Notes under the pieces: model-generated
Databases searched by the model: none
What the model was told of the DNA's origin: nothing
The model's input: only the letters and a program-made list of their open reading frames with translations
Part shown: piece by piece, positions 27,190-39,800 of the stretch
How positions within the stretch are numbered: position 1 is the stretch's first letter
Layout of the letters: every line of letters starts with the position of its first letter
Translations under genes and position numbers: made by a program
Assembly (NCBI RefSeq): GCF_029227915.1
Contig: NC_079876.1
Coordinates: forward strand, 5,148,001 to 5,212,000
Direction: 5' to 3'
Length of the DNA stretch: 64,000 nt
DNA from: Hydractinia symbiolongicarpus
Lineage: Eukaryota > Cnidaria > Hydrozoa > Anthoathecata > Hydractiniidae

Positions 27190-27562
27190 TTAAAAGCGAT
27201 GCAATCTAGTAATATCAGAAAAATATCGCTAAATACATGTTGGTACGAATATGTGACCCAACCATTGTAAATCAAACGGACTGACACCGTTAGAAAGTCA
27301 ATGAAGTGTAGTTTTGGAAACTGTCGCTATTCCTTCAGCGCGCGATAACGGAGAGGATTGATCCCACAGTAAAGAACGACTTATTTATCTAAATTTTTAT
27401 ACAAAGCGCTACCACAACGACCAGTGTAATCGCTGATTTCCGGCAATCATGTCAAATTAAGAAGAATGTTTTTTCTTGGAGTCCATTTGTGTCATTTATC
27501 ACATTGATCAGGTCACGGTCCAAAATCAGTTCAATTATGTGCCACAGTCAATCGTTTCACTG

Positions 27563-27935
27563 TTAAAAGCCATACAACCTAGTAATATCAGAAAAATATC
27601 GCTAAATACATGTTGGTACGAATATGTGACCCAACCGTTGTAACTCAAACGGATTAACACCGTTAGAAAGTCAATGAAATGTAGATTTTGAAACTGTCGC
27701 TATTTCTTCAGCGAGCGATAACGGATAGGATTGGTCCCACAGAAAAAAACGACTTATTTATCTAAATTTTTAAATAAAGCGCTACTACAACGCCCAGTGT
27801 AATCGCTGAGTTCCGGCAATCAGGTCAAATTAAGAAGAATGTTATTTCTTGGAGTCCAATTGTCTCACTTATAACATTTATAAGGTCACGGTCCAAAATC
27901 AGTTCAATTATGTGCCACAGTCAATCGTTTCACTG
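27563..27935 (+). repeat. Reference monomer (373 bp) showing the internal landmarks
   Basis: Chosen as a typical left-type unit. By monomer position: the TTAAAAGCCAT start at 1; an imperfect dyad TTGGT...ACCCAA at 51-72; three YAACGG cores at 73-78 (reverse strand), 98-103 (reverse) and 157-162 (forward); an AT-rich stretch at 191-216; a GCGCT arm at 217-221 whose partner is degraded to AACGC in this copy; a purine run AAGAAGAA at 270-277 facing TTTCTT at 283-288. Hand count gives 136 G+C of 373 (36.5%) and 16 CpG. The monomer phase is arbitrary, since the array gives no natural start. Confidence 0.9.
27613..27634 (+). repeat. Imperfect dyad TTGGT...ACCCAA in the monomer
   Basis: TTGGT and ACCCAA flank an 11-nt AT-rich centre (ACGAATATGTG), giving a short stem with one bulged C. 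Present in most left-type monomers. In right-type monomers it is altered (GACCCAAACG keeps it; GTGCCTCAACC and GACACAACC weaken it). Shown at one representative position. Confidence 0.6.
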
Positions 27936-28677
27936 TTAAAAGCCATACAACCTAGTAATATCAGATAAATATCGCTCAATATATGTTGGTACGAATATGT
28001 GACCCAACCTTTGAAACTCAAACGGATTAACACCGTTAGAAAGTCAATGAAATGTAGTTTTTAAAACTGTCGCTATTTCTTCAGCGCCCGATAACGGATA
28101 GGATTGGTCCCACAGTTAAAAATGACTTATTAATCTAAATTTTTAATTGAAGCGCTACCACAGCGCCCAGTGTAATCGCTGATTTGCGCTAATCACGTCA
28201 AATTAAGAAAATGTTTTTCTTGGAGTCCATTTGTGTCATCTATCACATTGATCATGTCACAGTCCAAAGTTAGTTCAATTATGTGCCACAGTCAATCGTT
28301 TCACTGTTAAAAGCCATACAACCTAGTAATATCAGATAAATATCGCTCAATATATGTTGGTACGAATATGTGACCCAACCTTTGAAACTCAAACGGATTA
28401 ACACCGTTAGAAAGTCAATGAAATGTAGTTTTTAAAACTGTCGCTATTTCTTCAGCGCCCGATAACGGATAGGATTGGTCCCACAGTTAAAAATGACTTA
28501 TTAATCTAAATTTTTAATTGAAGCGCTACCACAGCGCCCAGTGTAATCGCTGATTTGCGCTAATCACGTCAAATTAAGAAAATGTTTTTCTTGGAGTCCA
28601 TTTGTGTCATCTATCACATTAATCATGTCACAGTCCAAAGTTAGTTCAATTAAGTCCCACAGTCAATCGTTTCACTG
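27936..28677 (+). repeat. Pair of 371-bp monomers with CTCAATATATG, first occurrence
   Basis: Monomers 27936-28306 and 28307-28677 both carry CGCTCAATATATG, CCAACCTTTGAAAC, AGCGCCCGATAAC, TTTAATTGAAGC and the shortened TAAGAAAATG (GAA missing). They are nearly identical to each other, and to the pair at 33132-33873. Confidence 0.85.
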
Positions 28678-29795
28678 TTAAAAGCGATGCAACCTAGTAA
28701 TATCACATAAATATCGCTAAATACATGTTGGTACAAATATGTGACCCAACCTTTGAAACTCAAACGAACTGACACCGTTAAAAAGTCAATGAAATGTAAT
28801 TTTTGAAACTGTTGCTATTTCTTCGGCGCGGGATAACGGCTAGGATTGGTCCCACAGAAAAAAACGACTTATTTATCTAAATTTTTAAATAAAGCGCTAC
28901 TACAACGCCCAGTGAAATCGCTGAGTTCCGGCAATCACGTCAAATTAAGAAGAATGTTTTTTCTTGGAGTCCATTTGTGTCATTTATCACATTGATCAGG
29001 TCACGGTCCAAAATCAGTTCAATTATGTGCCACAGTCAATCGTTTCACTGTTAAAAGCCATACAACCTAGTAATATCAGAAAAATATCGCTAAATACATG
29101 TTGGTACGAATATGTGACCCAACCGTTGTAACTCAAACGGATTAACACCGTTAGAAAGTCAATGAAATGTAGTTTTTTAAAATGTTGCTATTTCTTCAGC
29201 GCGTGATAACGGATAGGATTGGTCCCACTGAAAAGAACGACTTATTTATCTAAATTTTTAAATGAAGCGCTACCACAGCGCCCAGTGTAATCGCTTATTG
29301 CGGTAATCACGTCAAATTAAGAAGAATGTTTTATCTTGGAGTCCATTTGTGTCATCTATCACATTGATCAGGTCACAGTCCAAAGTTAGTTCAAATAAGT
29401 CCCACAGTCAATCGTTTCACTGTTAAAAGCGATGCAACCTAGTAAAATCAGAGAAATATCGCTAAATACATGTTGGTACAAATATGTGACCCAACCTTTG
29501 AAACGCAAACGAACTGACACCGTTACAAAGTCAATGAAATGTAATTTTTGAAACTGTTGCTATTTCTTCGGCGCGGGATAACGGCTAGGATTGGTCCCAC
29601 AGAAAAAAACGACTTATTTATCTAAATTTTTAAATAAAGCGCTACTACAACGCCCAGTGTAATCGCTGAGTTCCGGCAATCACGTCAAATTAAGAAGAAT
29701 GTTATTTCTTGGAGTCCAATTGTCTCACTTATAACATTTATAAGGTCACGGTCCAAAATCAGTTCAATTATGTGCCACAGTCAATCGTTTCACTG

Positions 29796-32012
29796 TTAAA
29801 AGCGATGCAATCTAGTAATATCAGAAAAATATCGCTAAATACATGTTGGTACGAATATGTGACCCAACCATTGTAAATCAAACGGACTGACACCGTTAGA
29901 AAGTCAATGAAGTGTAGTTTTGGAAACTGTCGCTATTTCTTCAGCGCGCGATAACGGATAGGATTGATCCCACAGTAAAGAACGACTTATTTATCTAAAT
30001 TTTTATACAAAGCGCTACCACAACGACCAGTGTAATCGCTGATTTCCGGCAATCACATCAAATTAAGAAGAATGTTTTTTCTTGGAGTCCATTTGTGTCA
30101 TTTATCACATTGATCAGGTCACGGTCCAAAATCAGTTCAATTATGTGCCACAGTCAATCGTTTCACTGTTAAAAGCCATACAACCTAGTAATATCAGAAA
30201 AATATCGCTAAATACATGTTGGTACGAATATGTGACCCAACCGTTGTAACTCAAACGGATTAACACCGTTAGAAAGTCAATGAAATGTAGTTTTTGAAAC
30301 TGTTGCTATTTCTTCAGCGCGTGATAACGGATAGGATTGGTCCCACTGAAAAGAACGACTTATTTATCTAAATATTTAAATGAAGCGCTACCACAGCGCC
30401 CAGTGTAATCGCTTATTGCGGTAATCACGTCAAATTAAGAAGAATGTTTTATCTTGGAGTCCATTTGTGTCATCTCTCACATTGATCAGGTCACAGTCCA
30501 AAGTTAGTTCAATTAAGTCCCACAGTCAATCGTTTCACTGTTAAAAGCGATGCAACCTGGTAATATCAGAGAAATATCGCTAAATACATGTTGGTACGAA
30601 TATGTGACCCAACCGTTAAAACTCAAACGAACTGACACCGTTAGAAAGTCAATGAAATGTAGATTTTGAAGCGCGTGATAACGGATAGGATTGGTCCCAC
30701 TGAAAAGAACGACTTATTTATCTAAATTTTTAAATGAAGCGCTACCACAGCGCCCAGTGTAATCGCTTATTGCGGTAATCACGTCAAATTAAGAAGAATG
30801 TTTTATCTTGGAGTCCATTTGTGTCATCTATCACATTGATCAGGTCACAGTCCAAAGTTAGTTCAAATAAGTCCCACAGTCAATCGTTTCACTGTTAAAA
30901 GCGATGCAACCTAGTAAAATCAGAGAAATATCGCTAAATACATGTTGGCACGAAAATGTGACCCAACCGTTGAAACTCAAACGGACTGACACCGTTAAAA
31001 AGTCAATGAAATGTAGTTTTGGAAACTGTCGCTATTTCTTCAGCGCGCGATAACGGATAGGATTGGTCCCACAGAAAAAAATCGACTTATTTATCTAAAT
31101 TTTTAAATAAAGCGCTACTACAACGCCCAGTGTAATCGCTGAGTTCCGGCAATCACGTCAAATTAAGAAGAATGTTTTTTCTTGGAGTCCATTTGTGTCA
31201 TTTATCACATTGATCAGGTCACGGTCCAAAATCAGTTCAATTATGTGCCACAGTCAATCGTTTCACTGTTAAAAGCCATACAACCTAGTAATATCAGAAA
31301 AATATCGCTAAATACATGTTGGTACGAATATGTGACCCAACCGTTGTAACTCAAACGGATTAACACCGTTAGAAAGTCAATGAAATGTAGTTTTTGAAAC
31401 TGTTGCTATTTCTTCAGCGCGTGATAACGGATAGGATTGGTCCCACTGAAAAGAACGACTTATTTATCTAAATTTTTAAATGAAGCGCTACCACAGCGCC
31501 CAGTGTAATCGCTTATTGCGGTAATCACGTCAAATTAAGAAGAATGTTTTATCTTGGAGTCCATTTGTGTCATCTATCACATTGATCAGGTCACAGTCCA
31601 AAGTTAGTTCAAATAAGTCCCACAGTCAATCGTTTCACTGTTAAAAGCGATGCAACCTAGTAAAATCAGAGAAATATCGCTAAATACATGTTGGCACGAA
31701 AATGTGACCCAACCGTTGAAACTCAAACGGACTGACACCGTTAAAAAGTCAATGAAATGTAGTTTTTGAAACTGTAGCTATTTCTTCAGCGCGCGATAAC
31801 GGATAGGATTGGTCCCACAAAAAGATTGACTTATTTATCAAATTTTTTAAATGAAGCGCTACCACAGCGCCCAGTGTAATCACTGAGTTCCGGCAATCAC
31901 GTCAAATTAAGAAGAATGTTATTTCTTGGAGTCCAATTGTCTCACTTATAACATTTATAAGGTCACGGTCCAAAATCAGTTCAATTATGTGCCACAGTCA
32001 ATCGTTTCACTG
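29796..32012 (+). repeat. 6-monomer block (2217 bp) between landmark monomers
   Basis: Six monomers would be about 2233 bp; the shortfall is mainly the 18-bp deletion at 30670, with an extra A near 31080 (CAGAAAAAAATCGAC) partly offsetting it. Contains two near-copies of the pair TTGAAACTGTTGC/CGCTTATTGCGG followed by AGTAAAATCAGAGAAATATC. Confidence 0.75.
30661..30680 (+). other. 18-bp deletion joining two monomer types
   Basis: Reads GATTTTGAA directly followed by GCGCGTGATAACGG; other monomers have ACTGTCGCTATTTCTTCA between. The left side matches the GTAGATTTTGAAAC type (as near 32876). The right side matches the GCGTGATAAC...CCCACTGAAAAG type, so the deletion coincides with a switch between two variants. 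Confidence 0.85.
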
Positions 32013-33873
32013 TTAAAAGCGATGCAATCTAGTAATATCAGAAAAATATCGCTAAATACATGTTGGTACGAATATGTGACCCAACCATTGTAAATCAAAC
32101 GGACTGACACCGTTAGAAAGTCAATGGAGTGTAGTTTTGGAAACTGTCGCTATTTCTTCAGCGCGCGATAACGGATAGGATTGATCCCACAGTAAAGAAC
32201 GACTTATTTATCTAAATTTTTATACAAAGCGCTACCACAACGACCAGTGTAATCGCTGATTTCCGGCAATCACGTCAAATTAAGAAGAATGTTTTTTCTT
32301 GGAGTCCATTTGTGTCATTTATCACATTGATCAGGTCACGGTCCAAAATCAGTTCAATTATGTGCCACAGTCAATCGTTTCACTGTTAAAAGCCATACAA
32401 CCTAGTAATATCAGAAAAATATCGCTAAATACATGTTGGTACGAATATGTGACCCAACCGTTGTAACTCAAACGGATTAACACCGTTAGAAAGTCAATGA
32501 AATGTAGTTTTTGAAACTGTTGCTATTTCTTCAGCGCGTGATAACGGATAGGATTGGTCCCACTGAAAAGAACGACTTATTTATCTAAATATTTAAATGA
32601 AGCGCTACCACAGCGCCCAGTGTAATCGCTTATTGCGGTAATCACGTCAAATTAAGAAGAATGTTTTATCTTGGAGTCCATTTGTGTCATCTCTCACATT
32701 GATCAGGTCACAGTCCAAAGTTAGTTCAATTAAGTCCCACAGTCAATCGTTTCACTGTTAAAAGCGATGCAACCTGGTAATATCAGATAAATATCGCTAA
32801 ATACATGTTGGTACGAATATGTGACCCAACCGTTAAAACTCAAACGAACTGACACCGTTAGAAAGTCAATGAAATGTAGATTTTGAAACTGTCGCTATTT
32901 CTTCAGCGCGCGATAACGGATAGGATTGGTCCCACAGAAAAAAATCGACTTATTTATCTAAATTTTTAAGTAAAGCGCTACTACAACGCCCAGTGTAATC
33001 GCTGAGTTCCGGCAATCAGGTCAAATTAAGAAGAATGTTATTTCTTGGAGTCCAATTGTCTCACTTATAACATTTATAAGGTCACGGTCCAAAATCAGTT
33101 CAATTATGTGCCACAGTCAATCGTTTCACTGTTAAAAGCCATACAACCTAGTAATATCAGATAAATATCGCTCAATATATGTTTGTACGAATATGTGACC
33201 CAACCTTTGAAACTCAAACGGATTAACACCGTTTGAAAGTCAATGAAATGTAGTTTTTAAAACTGTCGCTATTTCTTCAGCGCCCGATAACGGATAGGAT
33301 TGGTCCCACAGTTAAAAATGACTTATTAATCTAAATTTTTAATTGAAGCGCTACCACAGCGCCCAGTGTAATCGCTGATTTGCGCTAATCACGTCAAATT
33401 AAGAAAATGTTTTTCTTGGAGTCCATTTGTGTCATCTATCACATTGATCATGTCACAGTCCAAAGTTAGTTCAATTATGTGCCACAGTCAATCGTTTCAC
33501 TGTTAAAAGCCATACAACCTAGTAATATCAGATAAATATCGCTCAATATATGTTGGTACGAATATGTGACCCAACCTTTGAAACTCAAACGGATTAACAC
33601 CGTTAGAAAGTCAATGAAATGTAGTTTTTAAAACTGTCGCTATTTCTTCAGCGCCCGATAACGGATAGGATTGGTCCCACAGTTAAAAATGACTTATTAA
33701 TCTAAATTTTTAATTGAAGTGCTACCACAGCGCCCAGTGTAATCGCTGATTTGCGCTAATCACGTCAAATTAAGAAAATGTTTTTCTTGGAGTCCATTTG
33801 TGTCATCTATCACATTGATCATGTCACAGTCCAAAGTTAGTTCAATTAAGTCCCACAGTCAATCGTTTCACTG
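32013..33873 (+). repeat. Left-type monomers leading into the 5-mer block
   Basis: Holds the third TACAAAG landmark monomer (32013), the TTGAAACTGTTGC/CCTGGTAAT dimer, and the second CTCAATATATG pair (33132-33502 and 33503-33873). The pair lies 5196 bp from its first occurrence, 14 monomers allowing for the 18-bp deletion between. GTTTGTACG near 33182 is a private change. Confidence 0.8.
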
Positions 33874-36800
33874 TTAAAAGCGATGCAACCTAGTAATATC
33901 AGATAAATATCGCTAAATACATGTTGGTACAAATATGTGACCCAACCTTTGAAACTCAAACGAACTGACACCGTTACAAAGTCAATGAAATGTAATTTTT
34001 GAAACTGTTGCTATTTCTTCGGCGCGGGATAACGGCCAGGATTGGTCCCACAGTAAAGAATGAATTATTTACCTAAACTTTTAAATGAAGCGCTACTACA
34101 ACGCCCAGTGTAATAGCTGATTTCCGGCAATCACGTCAAATTAAGAAGAATGTTCTTTCTTGGAGTCCATTTGTGTCATTTATCACATTGATCAGGTCAC
34201 GGTTCAAAGTTAGTTCAATAAGTCCCACAGTCAATCGTTTCACTGTTAAAAGCGATGCAACCTAGTAAAATCAGATAAATATCGCTAAATACATGTTGGT
34301 ACGAAAATGTGACCAAACCGTTGAAACTCAAACGGACTGACACCGTTAAAAAGTCAATGAAATGTAGTTTTTGAAACTGTAACTATTTCTTCAGCGCGCG
34401 ATAACAACTAGGATTGGTCCCACAGAAAATTTGACTTATTTATCAAATTTTTTAAATGAAGCACTACCACAGCGCCCAGTGTAATCGCTGAGTTCCGGCA
34501 ATCACGTCAAATTAAGTAGAATGTTATTTCTTGGAGTCCAATTGTCTCACTTATAACATTTATAAGGTCACGGTCCAAAATCAGTTCAATTATGTGCCAC
34601 AGTCAATCGTTTCACTGTTAAAAGCGATGCAATCTAGTAATATCAGAAAAATATCGCTAAATACATGTTGGTACGAATATGTGACCAAACCATTGTAAAT
34701 CAAACGGACTGACACCGTTAGAAAGTCAATGAAGTGTAGTTTTGGAAACTGTCGCTATTTCTTCAGCGCGCGATAACGGATAGGATTGGTCCCACAGAAA
34801 AAAACGACTTATTTATCTAAATTTTTAAATAAAGCGCTACTACAACGCCCAGTGTAATAGCTGATTTGCGGCAATCACGTCAAATTAAGAAGAATGTTCT
34901 TTCCTGGAGTCCATTTGTGTCATTTATCACATTGATCAGGTCACGGTCCAAAGTTAGTTCAATAAGTCCCACAGTCAATCGTTTCACTGTTAAAAGCGAT
35001 GCAACCTAGTAAAATCAGATAAATATCGCTAAATACATGTTGGTACGAAAATGTGACCCAACCGTTGAAACTCAAACGGACTGACACCGTTAAAAAGTCA
35101 ATGAAATGTAGTTTTTGAAACTGTAGCTATTTCTTCAGCGCGCGATAACGGCTAGAATTGGTCCCACAGAAAATTTGACTTATTTATCAAATTTTTTAAA
35201 TGAAGCGCTACCACAGCGCCCAGTGTAATCGCTGAGTTCCGGCAATCAGGTCAAATTAAGAAGAATGTTATTTCTTGGAGTCCAATTGTCTCACTTATAA
35301 CATTTATAAGGTCACGGTCCAAAATCAGTTCAATTATGCGCCACAGTCAATCGTTTCACTGTTAAAAGCCATACAACCTAGTAATATCAGATAAATATCG
35401 CTCAATATATGTTGGTACGAATATGTGACCCAACATTTGAAACTCAAACGGATTAACACCGTTAGAAAGTCAATGAAATGTAGTTTTTAAAACTGTCGCT
35501 ATTTCTTCAGCGCCCGATAACGGATAGGATTGGTCCCACAGTTAAAAATGACTTATTAATCTAAATTTTTAATTGAAGCGCTACCACAGCGCCCAGTGTA
35601 ATCGCTGATTTGCGCTAATCACGTCAAATTAAGAAAATGTTTTTCTTGGAGTCCATTTGTGTCATCTATCACATTGATCATGTCACAGTCCAAAGTTAGT
35701 TCAATTAAGTCCCACAGTCAATCGTTTCACTGTTAAAAGCGATGCAACCTAGTAATATCAGATAAATATCGCTAAATACATGTTGGTACAAATATGTGAC
35801 CCAACCTTTGAAACTCAAACGAACTGACACCGTTACAAAGTCAATGAAATGTAATTTTTGAAACTGTTGCTATTTCTTCGGCGCGGGATAACGGCCAGGA
35901 TTGGTCCCACAGTAAAGAATGACTTATTTACCTAAACTTTTAAATGAAGCGCTACTACAACGCCCAGTGTAATAGCTGATTTCCGGCAATCACGTCAAAT
36001 TAAGAAGAATGTTCTTTCTTGGAGTCCATTTGTGTCATTTATCACATTGATCAGGTCACGGTTCAAAGTTAGTTCAATAAGTCCCACAGTCAATCGTTTC
36101 ACTGTTAAAAGCGATGCAACCTAGTAAAATCAGATAAATATCGCTAAATACATGTTGGTACGAAAATGTGACCCAACCGTTGAAACTCAAACGGACTGAC
36201 ACCGTTAAAAAGTCAATGAAATGTAGTTTTTGAAACTGTAACTATTTCTTCAGCGCGCGATAACAACTAGGATTGGTCCCACAGAAAATTTGACTTATTT
36301 ATCAAATTTTTTAAATGAAGCACTACCACAGCGCCCAGTGTAATCGCTGAGTTCCGGCAATCACGTCAAATTAAGTAGAATGTTATTTCTTGGAGTCCAA
36401 ATGTCTCACTTATAACATTTATAAGGTCACGGTCCAAAATCAGTTCAATTATGTGCCACAGTCAATCGTTTCACTGTTAAAAGCGATGCAATCTAGTAAT
36501 ATCAGAAAAATATCGCTAAATACATGTTGGTACGAATATGTGACCAAACCATTGTAAATCAAACGGACTGACACCGTTAGAAAGTCAATGAAGTGTAGTT
36601 TTGGAAACTGTTGCTATTTCTTCAGCGCGCGATAACGGATAGGATTGGTCCCACAGAAAAAAACGACTTATTTATCTAAATTTTTAAATTAAGCGCTACT
36701 ACAACGCCCAGTGTAATAGCTGATTTGCGGCAATCACGTCAAATTAAGAAGAATGTTCTTTCTTGGAGTCCATTTGTGTCATTTATAACATTGATCAGGT

Positions 36801-39800
36801 CACGGTCCAAAGTTAGTTCAATAAGTCCCACAGTCAATCGTTTCACTGTTAAAAGCGATGCAACCTAGTAAAATCAGATAAATATCGCTAAATACATGTT
36901 GGTACGAAAATGTGACCCAACCGTTGAAACTCAAACGGACTGACACCGTTAAAAAGTCAATGAAATGTAGTTTTTGAAACTGTAGCTATTTCTTCAGCGC
37001 GCGATAACGGCTAGGATTGGTCCCACAGAAAATTTGACTTATTTATCAAATTTTTTAAATGAAGCGCTACCACAGCGCCCAGTGTAATCGCTGAGTTCCG
37101 GCAATCAGGTCAAATTAAGAAGAATGTTATTTCTTGGAGTCCAATTGTCTCACTTATAACATTTATAAGGTCACGGTCCAAAATCAGTTCAATTATGCGC
37201 CACAGTCAATCGTTTCACTGTTAAAAGCCATACAACCTAGTAATATCAGATAAATATCGCTCAATATATGTTGGTACGAATATGTGACCCAACATTTGAA
37301 ACTCAAACGGATTAACACCGTTAGAAAGTCAATGAAATGTAGTTTTTAAAACTGTCGCTATTTCTTCAGCGCCCGATAACGGATAGGATTGGTCCCACAG
37401 TTAAAAATGACTTATTAATCTAAATTTTTAATTGAAGCGCTACCACAGCGCCCAGTGTAATCGCTGATTTGCGCTAATCACGTCAAATTAAGAAAATGTT
37501 TTTCTTGGAGTCCATTTGTGTCATCTATCACATTGATCATGTCACAGTCCAAAGTTAGTTCAATTAAGTCCCACAGTCAATCGTTTCACTGTTAAAAGCG
37601 ATGCAACCTAGTAATATCAGATAAATATCGCTAAATACATGTTGGTACAAATATGTGACCCAACCTTTGAAACTCAAACGAACTGACACCGTTACAAAGT
37701 CAATGAAATGTAATTTTTGAAACTGTTGCTATTTCTTCGGCGCGGGATAACGGCCAGGATTGGTCCCACAGTAAAGAATGACTTATTTACCTAAACTTTT
37801 AAATGAAGCGCTACTACAACGCCCAGTGTAATAGCTGATTTCCGGCAATCACGTCAAATTAAGAAGAATGTTCTTTCTTGGAGTCCATTTGTGTCATTTA
37901 TCACATTGATCAGGTCACGGTTCAAAGTTAGTTCAATAAGTCCCACAGTCAATCGTTTCACTGTTAAAAGCGATGCAACCTAGTAAAATCAGATAAATAT
38001 CGCTAAATACATGTTGGTACGAAAATGTGACCCAACCGTTGAAACTCAAACGGACTGACACCGTTAAAAAGTCAATGAAATGTAGTTTTTGAAACTGTAA
38101 CTATTTCTTCAGCGCGCGATAACAACTAGGATTGGTCCCACAGAAAATTTGACTTATTTATCAATTTTTTTAAATGAAGCACTACCACAGCGCCCAGTGT
38201 AATCACTGAGTTCCGGCAATCACGTCAAATTAAGTAGAATGTTATTTCTTGGAGTCCAAATGTCTCACTTATAACATTTATAAGGTCACGGTCCAAAATC
38301 AGTTCAATTATGTGCCACAGTCAATCGTTTCACTGTTAAAAGCGATGCAATCTAGTAATATCAGAAAAATATCGCTAAATACATGTTGGTACGAATATGT
38401 GACCAAACCATTGTAAATCAAACGGACTGACACCGTTAGAAAGTCAATGAAGTGTAGTTTTGGAAACTGTTGCTATTTCTTCAGCGCGCGATAACGGATA
38501 GGATTGGTCCCACAGAAAAAAACGACTTATTTATCTAAATTTTTAAATTAAGCGCTACTACAACGCCCAGTGTAATAGCTGATTTGCGGCAATCACGTCA
38601 AATTAAGAAGAATGTTCTTTCTTGGAGTCCATTTGTGTCATTTATCACATTGATCAGGTCACGGTCCAAAGTTAGTTCAATAAGTCCCACAGTCAATCGT
38701 TTCACTGTTAAAAGCGATGCAACCTAGTAAAATCAGATAAATATCGCTAAATACATGTTGGTACGAAAATGTGACCCAACCGTTGAAACTCAAACGGACT
38801 GACACCGTTAAAAAGTCAATGAAATGTAGTTTTTGAAACTGTAGCTATTTCTTCAGCGCGCGATAACGGCTAGGATTGGTCCCACAGAAAATTTGACTTA
38901 TTTATCAATTTTTTTAAATGAAGCGCTACCACAGCGCCCAGTGTAATCGCTGAGTTCCGGCAATCAGGTCAAATTAAGAAGAATGTTATTTCTTGGAGTC
39001 CAATTGTCTCACTTATAACATTTATAAGGTCACGGTCCAAAATCAGTTCAATTATGCGCCACAGTCAATCGTTTCACTGTTAAAAGCCATACAACCTAGT
39101 AATATCAGATAAATATCGCTCAATATATGTTGGTACGAAAATGTGACCCAACATTTGAAACTCAAACGGATTAACACCGTTAGAAAGTCAATGAAATGTA
39201 GTTTTTAAAACTGTCGCTATTTCTTCAGCGCCCGATAACGGATAGGATTGGTCCCACAGTTAAAAATGACTTATTAATCTAAATTTTTAATTGAAGCGCT
39301 ACCACAGCGCCCAGTGTAATCGCTGATTTGCGCTAATCACGTCAAATTAAGAAAATGTTTTTCTTGGAGTCCATTTGTGTCATCTATCACATTGATCATG
39401 TCACAGTCCAAAGTTAGTTCAATTAAGTCCCACAGTCAATCGTTTCACTGTTAAAAGCGATGCAACCTAGTAATATCAGATAAATATCGCTAAATACATG
39501 TTGGTACAAATATGTGACCCAACCTTTGAAACTCAAACGAACTGACACCGTTACAAAGTCAATGAAATGTAATTTTTGAAACTGTTGCTATTTCTTCGGC
39601 GCGGGATAACGGCCAGGATTGGTCCCACAGTAAAGAATGACTTATTTACCTAAACTTTTAAATGAAGCGCTACTACAACGCCCAGTGTAATAGCTGATTT
39701 CCGGCAATCACGTCAAATTAAGAAGAATGTTCTTTCTTGGAGTCCATTTGTGTCATTTATCACATTGATCAGGTCACGGTTCAAAGTTAGTTCAATAAGT

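Larger units (their letters stand above)
27190..29795 (+). repeat. 7-monomer spacing (2606 bp) between ACCATTGTAAATC monomers
   Basis: The monomer with CAATCTAG, ACCATTGTAAATC, TTTTGGAAACTG and TTTATACAAAGCGC recurs at 27190, 29796, 32013 and (in a version lacking the TACAAAG variant) 34618. Spacings are 2606, 2217 and 2605 bp, that is 7, 6 and 7 monomers. Contents between these landmarks are related but not collinear throughout, so the HOR is degraded. Confidence 0.75.

Noticed and set aside
27563-27935. Monomer built from two ~186-bp halves
   Set aside because: Some short words recur inside a monomer (TATTTCTT, GTCAAT), but at distances of about 145 and 250 bp rather than 186, and without flanking similarity. 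The doubling of nucleosome length by 372 bp is noted but not supported as an internal repeat.
34195-34215. GGTTCAAAG resembling a pol III B box, hence a SINE-derived monomer
   Set aside because: Only a few variants read GGTTCAAAG; most read GGTCCAAA. The match to the B box is partial, and no A box at the right spacing or A-rich tail was seen.
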